Part shown: positions 1-13,100 of the stretch, piece by piece
Layout: each line of letters opens with the position of its first letter
Position numbering within the stretch: position 1 is the stretch's first letter
Assembly (NCBI RefSeq): GCF_947172395.1
Contig: NC_069102.1
Span: 11,680,250-11,744,249, forward strand
Source of the DNA: Bicyclus anynana
Lineage: Eukaryota; Arthropoda; Insecta; Lepidoptera; Nymphalidae
DNA length: 64,000 nucleotides
Direction: 5' to 3'
The notes under the pieces: generated by a model
Seen by the model: only the letters and a program-made list of their open reading frames with translations
Told to the model about the DNA's origin: nothing
The model's database searches: none
Made by a program: the position numbers and the translations under genes

Positions 1-1188
1 AGTATTTCTACATACTATCCCATAAAAACAGAAATAAGTATGTGGTATAACTTCGCTGAACAAATTCTGACATAGAGCTCCTGGTGATTGAACTTTTATA
101 CCAATTATTAATTTACTTTTAAATTTAAATTAATTATTTATTAAGTTGTTCAAGATAGTGTGGCCCATAGTTTATGAAATCTAACATGTACTATAATAAC
201 AATGAACTACACACAATACACAGTTAGTTGTATAGAATCATATCGCAATACATTCATACAAAAATAGATGATTGGCTTTTTGTTGTATTTTGTATACGTT
301 CCATATCGATATAGTACTACTAGTATACGGCTCTTAGAATATAGCATTGTATGAACTGCTTAATATTGTCCACAAGTGACTGTATCAGCTAATTTATATT
401 ATTGACTAATATTTATATTTATGAAAATTCGACACAATAGTGTATGTGGTCCAAATTGTCTCCATGTGTCATATAGTCAAAAGATTGCCTCAAAAATAGT
501 TTCATGAATTTGTTTCGAAAAACCATCGAATAGATTTTATACACGCGATTAAAAGGTCACCTACTATGAATTTTATTATGGATATGGCACATTACGAACA
601 CACAGACATTTACTTTTACTAAGACTAATATAAATAAAAATATACTTAATATATTACACAAACTATTATATGTATCAATTTATGTCAATATGTATATTTT
701 GATATGGCAATACCAACTGATATTATACCATTGATACGCAAAAATATACTGTTCAATTTAAAAATTAAATAATATTTCAACAAAACAATACTGTTTAATG
801 AGTAAGTAGTTGTAGATTAACATACAAACGTCATAACCCAAACATTAGGGCTACTATCAATATAAAAATTACTTTTTAAATAGACTTCAAATTCAATCTT
901 AAATAGTAACGGAATTCATGAGATTAAAATGTTGAATTAACCTCTCTATTTGCGCTGAAAAACGAATGCCACGTAAATTTTTAATGCACATCACTAAAGT
1001 TCATATCTTGAATTGTATATTGATAGTACCCACACAAAAAAGATGTAACAAATAACAATGCAATAAATTAATCACAACAAAATTTACTATATCATTATTT
1101 TATAGTCCTGACACGGAGTAACGTTATTGAACACAGAGCGTAACCGTTACATGATAGTAACCGGTATAAAGAACCGGTATAAATTCGT
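1..1188. other. AT-rich 3' flank of the glutamate transporter gene
   Basis: No convincing coding segment is seen. This stretch lies downstream of the transporter stop codon, so part of it is probably the 3' UTR. Minus-strand AATAAA hexamers (TTTATT on the plus strand) occur near 136 and 571, but nothing decides which is used. Confidence 0.4.
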
Positions 1189-4100
1189 TCAACGCTCGCC
1201 CTTCTCTAGTTCGGTCAGTTCGTGACTGGTGGCGTGCTCGCGGTCGTTTTGTATCGCGCGGGACTTCTCTATGTCACCTTGTGACAGGGACGCGACAATT
1301 ATGGCGCCCAACGCGTCGCAAACCACGTTGATTGTTGTGCGGAATCGATCACTAGAACAATTAATTATATATTTTATAACGGTCACTACTTATAGCTTTC
1401 ATTATAATATTTATCAGCTTCTTCAGCTTACTTTAATAGCCCTCTAAAGGGCTTCCTTCATCGGAGAGGATTAACCATCTTCCCAAGACTGCACTGATAC
1501 AAAAAATTTCTTGGAAGAAAAAACAACTCAATATGTTACAGCCCAGTCTCACGGCAGAGTCTAGGACATCATGATCAGAAGTACTATTAGAATCACTACT
1601 TGACTAACGAGGTAGTTAAGGCCAAAATTTTTGTGGTAATTGTTATCAGATGATTTGGTGGTGGTAACCATGACCTGCCTGGCTACGATAAATTTGCAAG
1701 AAATATAATCGCACTTGGCCAGTTTTTTGTATATACCCTCGATATAAAAGTCTAAAAGTCTAAAAGAAGAGCGTTACTTTGACTACGACCTCGGCCAAAC
1801 TAAAAACAACTGCGATAATATGTTGGTAGGACATAGACTCTTTGAAAAACACTCATCGTCATCAGTATACTCACAGTAACCAGTCGACCGCCAGGATGAT
1901 GGAGACGTCCTCTGCGGGCAGGTTGACGGTGTCCAGCACCATCACCATGGTGACCAGTCCCGCCTGCGGGATGCCCGCCGCACCTATGCTGGCTGCGGTC
2001 GCGGTTACACTGTGGATATCATCATCATCATTATCACTATCATCAACATCATCATCAGGAGCAGCATCAGCAACATCATCAGTCTATTCTCATCACTCTC
2101 AGCAGGACACAGGCACAGGCATCGTCGCTCCTCCTCCTGAGCCTCCAATGCTGGGTGGCATTAACTCTGAATCAATTGCCTCAAGTAACAACAACACGAC
2201 CGATGGCTTAACCGAAGGACCACCGACTTTCCAAGTATATTTTACTACCTAGGGAGTATATTTTGGCGCTAACATAATGTCAATATTTCATAGTAAGACA
2301 GCACTCAGGATCTGAAGTATTTACAGGCTAAACAGTAACAGTTACTGGTTAGCCTGTAAATACTTCAGCTCCTGAGTGTGTAGTGAGTACGCATATCAAT
2401 GCTGCATAAATTGTATCTAGATTTAAGATGGTTAGATGGATAGAAGCCGTAATTTTACTGTTAATATCAAGAAAATTATATTTATTTGAAGAAAAATTAA
2501 GAAAGTAAGTACTTCTTATCTCCCTCTGTTTCCTGAGGGTGTGGGTTCGAATCCGGGGCATGCACCTACAACTTTTCAGTTGTGTGCAATCTAAGAAATT
2601 AATTATCACGTGTCTCAAACGCTGAAGAAAAAACATCGTGAGGAAACATGCATACCAGAGAATTTTCTTAAACTCTGTGCGTGTATAAAGTTGGCCAATT
2701 CACATTGGGCCAGCGCCAGCGTGGTGGACTATTGGCCTAACCCCTCTCGTTCTGAGAGGAGACTCGAGCTCAGCAATGAGCCGAATATGGGTTGCTATTG
2801 ATGAAATAATATATACCCTGGGTAAGTGATAGTGGAGCCTAAGGTAGTATCTAATCCTGTAGTTTAGTAAGTAAAAACTTCTTACCTCACAGCTACAATC
2901 TTGCCAAAAGACATGTCGACCTTTCTCAGCTGAGCGATAAAAATGGCCGCCACAGCTTCGTACAGAGCAGTTCCGTCCATGTTGATGGTGGCGCCGATGG
3001 GGATGACGAAGCGGGTGATGCGCGGGTCCAGGCCCATGTCGTCACAGCAACCGATCGTGATGGGCATTGTCGCGGAACTGAAAACGATGTCAGATTTGTA
3101 AGGTTCTAAAAGATTACATGAAAATTCTTGATTTTGAAACAACATACTTTATGTTGTCATGCTGCTATGATTTCCATGAAAACTATTGATCTGAAAAATG
3201 GGTATTTTGTGATGTTACGATCCTTTCCACCTTTTTCATAATTTGAACATACTTAGAGGGCGCGATTTCTTCAATTTCTGGACTAATGTGAGAGAATTTA
3301 AAAAGTTAACCTACATTATCGCACCACACTGCGAGAGACCTCCGAAAAAGCATCCTTTACCTCGCGAACTCCTCCTAGTTCGTCCTCCTAGACGGACGAA
3401 CCTGCAGACGCAGACGCTTACGGTGACGAAGATGGCGACGAGATGGATGACCCACATACCGAATATGACACAGCCCCAGCGCAGGACAGTAAGTAATTGC
3501 AGTTAGGCCGTTAGGCCTCTGCCCCGAGAGGGGAACAAGATCCCCCGCGCCTTACCTCGAGGCCCACACCCCCCACCCGTATTTTATCTGAGAGGAGATG
3601 ACCTGCCTCTGTCTCTCTCATTCGAATTTACTTGTAAACGATACTCTAAAGATTTATTAAACTGGAACGCAAAGTTTAGGAAGAGGGAAATGTTTGTAAA
3701 CACTTATTTATTGTAACATTTATTGAACAATAAAATAATAATAATAATAAAAACTCACCTGGATGCCGTACCAAAAGCTGTGGCCATGACCTGTCCCATC
3801 TTGGCGATATACCTACACGGTAGTTTCTTAGTGGCCAATATAAACAGCACGCTCAATGTCCCGAAACCATGGAGGAACAGCCCCAGCAGTACAGTCATAA
3901 AGTACATTCCCAGCCGACCGACCAACTCTGAAAACGACGGTATCTCCATAATCTTCGCCGTGACTAAGAAGAACACTCCCAGTGGTGATAGCCTGCAAGA
4001 AAAATATCTATAAAAATCTCGAGAACGATTCTACCAATTCCCAATTCCACTCTTTTTCATACTATCGTTAAAGGTTGTTAAGGAGAGAAAATACGTAAAA

Positions 4101-7100
4101 ATTGCGAGGAATGTAGTAATAACACTTGACACTTTTTTATCATATCTACAAACCAAAATGAACCCCTAGCTTGGTCTTTCATTGATCTTTTTTTCTATGT
4201 TTCTAATAATTTACAACTGGATGTTGCGCAGAATAATGGAATTGAATGACTTTTTTCTGCATGTGTCGGCGCGAGTGAGTCATTCAATCGGAGATAGTAT
4301 GAAATGTATCTTCAAATGTCAACCCGTTTCCGAAACAGTCATGCTTATTGAATCACGGCTAAGCAGCTAAACGGATCTTGATCCAATTTAGCACAGTAAT
4401 AACTTATATTGTAATATAGAATATAGGCTACTTTTTCTTCTGATATTCCTACAGAACTTCTTCCTATATCACTTATCTGTGCGTGGGGCACAGCTGGTTT
4501 AAATAATAGGTACATTGCAAATCAATGATTCGAAGTGATAACTATTAATTTTGTAAACAACCACACAAAAAATACACTCTGTATCTGCTTTAGGTATATA
4601 AAAAAGAACAAAGGAGAGTTAAACAAACTTTGTCTTGATAAATAATGAAGGGAGTTTGAAGATATAAGCTTACCAAATAACCCATCCAGTGATAATCATC
4701 ATAGCTTCCGAGAGCGAGTGGAAGAAGTTCTGCAGCGGCCGACTCTGCTCGCCCATCTTGCCGAGGGTGATGCCGAGGACCACGCTGAAGCAGACCAGTC
4801 CCAGCACATTGCTGCCCTTCTGGTAACTACCCTCGATTTTGTACGTCTCTATGTGTCCTGGAAGTGAGAACAAAATGCTACCTATAGAAGGAGTTACTTT
4901 GCGTAGGTATGTATGGATATGCTTAGTTCCCGTTCCCGGGGATAAAATGACCTATGACACCCACAAATAACGTGCCTTACTAGTGGTAACAGAATTTTCT
5001 AGTATAGAAAGTAAAAAGAATCCAGAGATTAACCCAACAAAGTGGCGTAGCGTGCCTTGGACCCTGTACCAAAATTAGTTGAGGGGGTAAAAATTAAGGG
5101 TAAATATTTCTCTCAAAAGAAACAAAAATGCTCGCTTAAAATAAATGTGACAGTGACTTAACCCATGTAGTATGTTTCCAATTTTTGGGCGCACACATAA
5201 CCAGGGAAAATAAGAGATTGTGGATTACCTACGTTTTACTAATATTTGCTTCCACACGTAAGGGGTAGTCTCCTGTCAGGAGGCCCCGTATCATTGATAC
5301 GGCTGATACGTTACGCTATGGTAGCTACGCCCCTGATAGCTAATAGATTATTCTGGTATCCGTAAAACACCGACATATCCTAACGGCTACACCACCCAGA
5401 CAGACAAAAACCAAACCGCAATAGTTATTTGTTATGCAAACTAGCAAAATTGTTGATTAGTACTCAATGCCGAGCAAAAATCTACCTAATTAATATTCAT
5501 TTTATAAAGTTGAACAATCATTCCACAACTGTATTGACAGTTTCAGGTGGAAAATAAAGTAAATCGGATGTCCAAAATACCAAATACATATAGCTGAAAG
5601 ACAGTGGACGTTCATGGCTTGGGACAGAAACAAGTGGAAGGAACTGAGGGAGGCCTATACCCTTATGAGGAATAAGTTATACAATTTTATACCAATAGAC
5701 CTAAATTAATAGTGAAACCGATCCTTAATATCCCATTAATAATATTACCTTTAACAGTTCTGTTGTCGTTGGGATCATAAGACAGCTTCGTTCGGTATGA
5801 CTCTATCGTCGCCTGGGCGATGTTCTCTGGGAACACGTTTCTGGAAAAAAATATAAAAATTCGTTAAAGTACGCTTCTCACTTCGTCTCTCAAATTAAAC
5901 CAAATGTTAAATTGCGAATTTGGATTACAATCAATTAATAAACGTTGTACAGTAAATACATATTTAAATAAAGTAAATACAAATTTTAAACATAGTGTAA
6001 TTTAGTCCTTGACAAGTTAAAATTTAAAAGAGAGTCCTTAAATTTAAAAGTGACCGACCATTTTGGACCCCGCACGTTACAGAAAAAAAATGGAAAATCC
6101 TTTATTTTATAATAAATCAAAATCACCAACAAATAATTAGAAATCACAATTGCTAACATTTTTTGAAATGTGTGTGTTTTTATTGAAATTGTTCATAACT
6201 TAAATTAAACCATTCTAAAATTGAAATTGTAATTTAATAAATGACACTAATTTGGGCAGTGCGATTCATTTATCAAATCTGAGCCCATCAACGTATGAAT
6301 ACTGGTCGATCTCTTGTCCAGCATGGTTTTTAAAACAGTGTAGTTTGAAGGGATTTAAGGTCCCAAGGTGACCAATGACGAAACATTTCCAGAATGGGCC
6401 CCTTGTGGGGTCCACATTAGGTGGACCAACGACATTTAGCGGATTACAGGGTGCCGGTGAATGCTGGTGATTTAAGATTAAGATCATGGCGTTTGAAAGA
6501 CCATAGAAGTACACACGCCGTTCAGCAGTGGACGTCCATCGGCTGATAATGATGATAGTGACGAAAGCAACATAGACATTTTTATGTTCATTCATAAAAA
6601 TGTCTATGTTCGTACAGTGCCAAAATCGAATTAGAGAACAGAAGTCGCAATCAAATGACCTATGAATGTGTCACCTGGCAATCTGTGCGTCGATCCGTCG
6701 CGTTGTTTTGCTTTATTGATAACGTGGCTAGGGTTTGCAGACGACGTAGGGACATATATTTATCTTTAGCTCCAAATTCTAATATAATAAACGGGTTCTA
6801 GCCATGTTGCATATATTATAATATCGACGCTAACACTGTATTCGCTGAGGACGTACTTACATCGTCTTATATGGTGAATATGATGGTATTACGAGTATGC
6901 GCTCGAAAAGCATAAGCCTTATTCGACAGTCGAAGAAAACACAGTGACAAGGGGTCCATCTTAGAAATAGAAATGTTTCTTATTCGGTGAACTTCATGTC
7001 TTTCTTGGGATGAAAAATTAAAACTCATAATACACATGGGTCAAGACCGTATATACTAAACTAACGAACGCCTGCGATTTCGCCCATTCTTCGATCTCAT

Positions 7101-10100
7101 TCATCTGTTCCTCTCGCAAAATCCGTTCTTAGCGGACGTCTACTAAATATGAACTAGAGTTTGGCTAATGATAAGTTGAGACTCACCCGGCAAATTAAAA
7201 AAAAATCGAATGGCTTCCGCAAAATTATAGTGCAAATTGGAATAATTCAGTTTGATAGTTGCTTTATAATTTTTTTATACCTAAAGGTAGTAGGTAGTAA
7301 TATTTTCAGACTAAATTTATTTATTTATTTTTTTAAATTCCGAAGCGATTTAAGGCTCTACTTTGAGTATCCAAACCTTTCAACCTGCCTTTCAACTATG
7401 TACGTTTAACGGTTTTAGTGATGAGAGACCTTTTGATTTTATATACATAAATAGATTTCTTGTTATTTATTAATATTATCAAGGTGTGTAGGTTTGGACA
7501 GCCCTAACAGCGCGGTATCTAGGGCGCAGTATAAATAGCACGGCCTGATGAAGACTGACGAGGAGGGAACCGACGCTCGCGCCGATTCTCTTCGCAATTG
7601 ACAATTACTTGTTACACACTACGTGCTCGCACTGGCGCCACTGGTGGGCTTTTCCACCCAAGGGGCTAATATAGACTTAGTAGATGGAAATGCTAGATGC
7701 TCTCTATGATGACGATAATATAAAGTCAATGTCAATTCATTTACTTCAATTAGGCTTAGTTTACAAGCACTTTCGAAACGTCAGGTAATATTATTTTTAG
7801 ATAACTAGCTGACGCCGCGCGGTTTCACCCGCGTGGTTCTTGTTCCCGTAGGAATACGGAGATAATATATAGCCTTACCTCCTTGATAAATGGGCTATCT
7901 AACACTGAAATAATTTTTCAAATCGGACCAGTATTTTCTGAGATTGGCACGTTCAACCAAACAAACAAACTCTTCAACTTTATAATATTAGTATCTATAG
8001 ATGATGATAATTAATAATTGGCAACTTAATTACTGGCAACCCTCGTAATCTCAAACGACTTTTTAACGTCCGTTAAAAAAAAAAAATCTCGTGCGAATGG
8101 GGGCAAAACCGATTATGCAGTCTATGGTGGAACGCGTTTGCTTCGCAGTGCGGATCAGCCCCTGTAGCCAAGTAGCATGTCGATTCTCTTTCTACGATTG
8201 CAAACGCTTCGAAATCTAGAAAAATGTATGGGAATGACATTTGCTATGAACAGGTCACGTGATCAAGATCTGTCATTCCCATACATATATACATAGTTTT
8301 CGAAGCGTTTGCGATCGTAGAAAGAGAATCGACGTGCCACTTGGCTACAGGGGCTGTTACTTTAACAAAATTTCTTTACTATAAGAGGCTACAGGGGCAG
8401 AAACGAAAAGCCGAAACGATTCGTTCGAGTCCAAGGGACATCAACTACGTATGGATGCTGACCTCTGCGATTTTTGGCATTTCTATGGTAAAAACGCGAA
8501 GAAAGAATTTTTTTTATTCTCTACAAGTTAGACTCAACTTTGACTACAATCTCACCTGATGGTAAGTGATGATCCAATAAGATAAGATGGAATCGGGCTA
8601 ACTTGTTAGGAGGAGGATAAAATCCACACCCCTTTCGATTTCTACACGACGTCGTACCGGAACGCTAAATCGATTGGCGGTACGTCATTGTCGGCAGGTG
8701 GTAACTAGCCACGGCCGAAGCCTCCCACCAGCTAAAAGTAACTCAACAGCTAGAACTACATCGATATAAAGTGAACTGGTTGGTTAGTAAGTAACTAGAG
8801 AATCATGTAATAACTTAATGTATTCCACAGATCCCTTCAAATATAAATTTAAACAACCGTTTGAGAACAATATATCCAAGTGAAACCATTTTAAACGAAA
8901 CAGATTAAAAGCCAGTTTAACCTGTCAGGTGGACAACAAAAGAGCAATCAAGGAAACAGACGTGCACTTCTTGCACTCAATCATTCAACCGGACATGTTT
9001 GTAAATGTCTTGATTCATCAACTTTAATTTACCTACGTTTACTACAAATTGAGCAAATACACCACTTATTCTAAATCCGTAATTATATTAAATGGCTTAC
9101 AGAAATAGCGGTTTTACATACGGGTCTTAGTAAAACGTAGTATAAAGTATTTTCATAAAATATACGCCGTTCTACTTTTGATAAAAATCGTACAATTTTT
9201 TTTTTCCCTGACGATTTCGATTCTCTTTCTACGACAGATTAGATCGACAACTTGATCACGCAACCTGTCAATAACGAATTACATTGCCTTTCATTTTTTA
9301 CTTTTCGAAACGTTTGCGTTTGTAGAAAGAGAAACGACGTGCCACATGGCTACAGGCTCAGATTCAACAGAAAATACTCCGAAATCTAAGCATCTTCGAA
9401 GTTGACTCTACAATGACTTCACAATTGAACATTGTAGCCCATCCTGGGGATTTGATTTTTGTACGTAAAAGCAAAGTATAATGAATCATAAAATCATAAA
9501 TTATTCATAGTCAGAAGGTTTGTGCCTTGCCGTGCCTCTGAGAACGCGTTTAGTAATACGTATTAGCATAATATTTGACTCAAATATTATCCACCTATTG
9601 AAAGTAAGTAAGATAGCCGTCTCCATAGTTAGCGAGCATGAAGACGGCTATCTATGATATGAGTTTCTCTGAAGGACAAAATCCGGAATGAGGAAATCCG
9701 TAGGAGAACGAAATTAATCGATGTAGACCAAAGGATTAGCAAACTGAAGTGGCAGTGGATGTCCGCTGGGACAGACAGTTTTATGGAGTGGTGACCAACG
9801 TACCAGCAAACGCAGTATAGGACGCCCAGCTAGATGGTCCGATGACATCAAGAAGGTAGTGGGAAGTGGCTTGTTGAGGAAGGTGGAGGATTGTGCGTGG
9901 TGGCGCGCTCTCGGACAGACCTATGTCCAGCAGTGGACAGGCTGTTGATGAATTTATGACACTAATCTTCTAACTCACATTGAAGCAACGATGTGGGTCA
10001 AATCACCACATCTTCTATTACGAGGAAGGCTTCTGTGCGTTAAATAGGCTGATAATAAACAATGATTAATGACGGTCTCCTTGGCGCAGTGGTATATGCG

Positions 10101-13100
10101 GCGGATTTACAAGACGGTTGTCCTGGGGTCGATCCCCGGCGGAGCCGATTTTCTTAATTGGTCCAGGTCTGGCTGGCGGGAGGCTTCGGCCGTGGCTAGT
10201 TACCACCCCCTACCGACAAAAACGTACCGCCAAGTAAAGAAAGGGGTGTGGATTTTCATACTCCTCCTAACAAGTTAGCCCGCTTCCATCTCAAATTGCA
10301 CCATCACTTACCATCGGTGGGTCCAAGCACCACATCTTCTATTAGGCGGAAGGCAATTGTAGAGAGCCGTTAAAATAAGTTGATAACAAATAATGAATGA
10401 ATGATGAATGTAATGGAATGTTGGACTAAACATTTTAACAAGTTTTAATGAGAATTTTTCGCGAATTTTCCCGGAAGGCAGAATTAGCTCCATTAAGCCA
10501 ATCGGTCGGCGTACGTAACAACGTAAATACGTAATTTCAGTGTGATATTACACACCGTCGTTTGTGTCAATTCATTAGCGGGATATAGGACAATGTTGGC
10601 ACTTAAATGGTCACTTGATATCCTTAGGCATGGGATGATTAAGACTGTAGGGAATTACCAATTGATGATTCAAAAGCGTATCTTACTTTATAACAGAACT
10701 ATCCGAAGTCCCTCGGATTCACCCACGTAGCTCCCACTACCGTGGACATGCATAAAAAGTAGCATATGATACTCACAAATAACGTGGTTTGCTAGTGGTA
10801 AAAGAATTTAAAAAAAAACTTCGCGTATGACACCCAAAATTAACGATGGAAGGAATTAACTAATTGGCAAAAGCATTTTCATTATACCTGTATAGGTAGC
10901 TAGTAATATAACATTCTTATAGCGAGGAAAAATGGAAGGAAATTCTTAGAGGTCAGCGTTTCCCAAACTTAGTTCTGCCAAGGCCCAGTACTTTTGACAT
11001 TGTCCCTTGGGAACCCCGTTTTATAACATTAAATATTTTGTCAAATAAATCATTTAAAAGCTTAAATATAATAATAAATTACATCTTTGCATGTTGGCCT
11101 ATTCACAGATTTAGTCTTTACTAATAAATAAGCTTTTAAAACTGAGAAATGTCATCACCTACTATATTATATCTACGAAGGCTTGTCACCAGATGACATT
11201 TGTTGCATCGAATGTCAATTTCGTTCCAAAAATCAAAGTTAGTGAATTAGCTGATACTTTATTTTGATCCTTAATTATGTAGATCTTCTTATTTCTGATT
11301 CGATCACTGAGAGATACTCCGAGCGTAGCTCGCTCCTCCGTACGCTAAATGACTCTGACTAGTAACCATCGATCAACCAATCGCTAGTTCTTGTTCCATA
11401 GTTAAAATAGAAAATGTATCACCTTATTAAATCCAGCAGTGTGTCAGAAGTGAGCGTGTCTTTGGTCACAACTTTCTGCGTGGTCACGTTCCCGTCGAAG
11501 GAGTCGGAGGACATCTTCCCGGGCTTGATGGTCGTGACTAGAGCGATGCCCAGCATGACTGCGCAGATGGTCGTCGTCATGTAGTAGATGATGGCCCGGA
11601 GACCGACCCTGAAGGAAACAGGGGATATGATACAATTTTTGCATTCATAGTCAAAAATTTTAAGAAATTAAATATCACGTGTCTCAATCGGTGAAGGAAA
11701 ACATCGTGCGGAAACCTGCATACCACAGAATTATCTTAATTTTCTGCGTGTGTTAAGTCTCCCAATCCGCATTTGGCCTGCGTGGTGGACTATTGGCCTA
11801 ACCCCTCTCATTCTGAGAGGAGACTCGAGCTCAGCAGTGAGCCGAATATGGGTTGATGACGACGAGTCAAAAAATGATTTATACTTAAAATCCGGTTGGA
11901 GTTCTGTCTGGTCGAGACATGCAATTATTGGGTTTTACATTTTTTCTAGAGCTTTTCAGTTTCAATCTGATCTATTTATGTATCTCGATGTACCATTGAA
12001 ATAATCAGTCACTAGTACATCGTTTTCACTTCAACGAAATGATTTGTTGAAACCTTGATTTGTTGAGTACGTCATTTTACACCAGGTGGAAATTGTCTTC
12101 GGTTTTTACGATCATCTAACTTGATTATTTCAACGAAAATACGTAATCTGTTTAAAATAAACTTACTATCTGCTACTACCACTACTATACTAATTCCACT
12201 TTACGTAAACATGATAATTATGCTAACTCGTTGAAAATACAAAATAAATGACTGCAAAAACGATAATACAATAAAATACAATTGGATTATTTAAGTAGTA
12301 CACCGAGGCACATAATAACCCTGGTGGAGTTGGGAACTTTATGGTTTACCCATCGTATCATATCACATTGTGATAATAGCCCCCCGGTTATTATCATTAT
12401 GTGATAGTGATCGTGGTGTCAACTAAGCCTGCCTACGCGCACTCACACAGCGTAGCGGGTCTACGAGTAAGCTTCGAACATCCCCATATATGAATCATTA
12501 ATTACACCAAATATTTAAACATTATTCTTATATCTATACTAATATTATAAACCTGAAGAGTTTGTTTGTTTGATTGAACGCACTAATCTCAAGAACTACT
12601 GGTCCGATTGTCAGAATCGATATCACATTATAGCCTAATGTTACTTAAATCGATGACTTAATGTGATCTACGAAGCAGAGAAGTGTTTAACTAACTACCC
12701 AACTCCAGACTGCTTTTTTTTATTCTTTAGATGTTAGCCCTTGACTACAGTCTCACCCGATGGTGAGTGATATAGCAAACTAAGACGGAAGCAGGCTAAT
12801 TAGGTACTTGTTAGGAGGATGAAAATCCACATTTCTTTCGGTCTCTACATGCCCTTTGCCGGAAGGGTGGTAACTAGCCACGGCCATCCGTCTCTCGAGC
12901 CTAAATCTCTACCGGTGGTAGTTAAACTGTTAAACTGGTAGTTTTGACGGCCTCCGTGGCGCAGTGGTATGCGCGGTGGATTTACAAGACGGAGGTCCTG
13001 GGTTCGATTCCCAGCTGGGCCGATTAAGGTTTTCTTATTTGGTCCAGGTCTGACTGGTGGGAGGCTTTGGTCGTGGCTAGTTACTACCCTACCGACAAGC

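Noticed and set aside
1842..2252. Serine-rich plus-strand ORF
   Set aside because: Antisense of a transporter exon plus the ATC trinucleotide repeat.
11444..11644. His/Arg-rich minus-strand ORF
   Set aside because: Wrong frame of the transporter second exon. The correct frame gives GLRAIIYYMTTT.
12948..13020. Possible tRNA gene
   Set aside because: A and B boxes are present, but the sequence continues into the shared SINE B body seen in ten other copies and lacks a paired acceptor stem.
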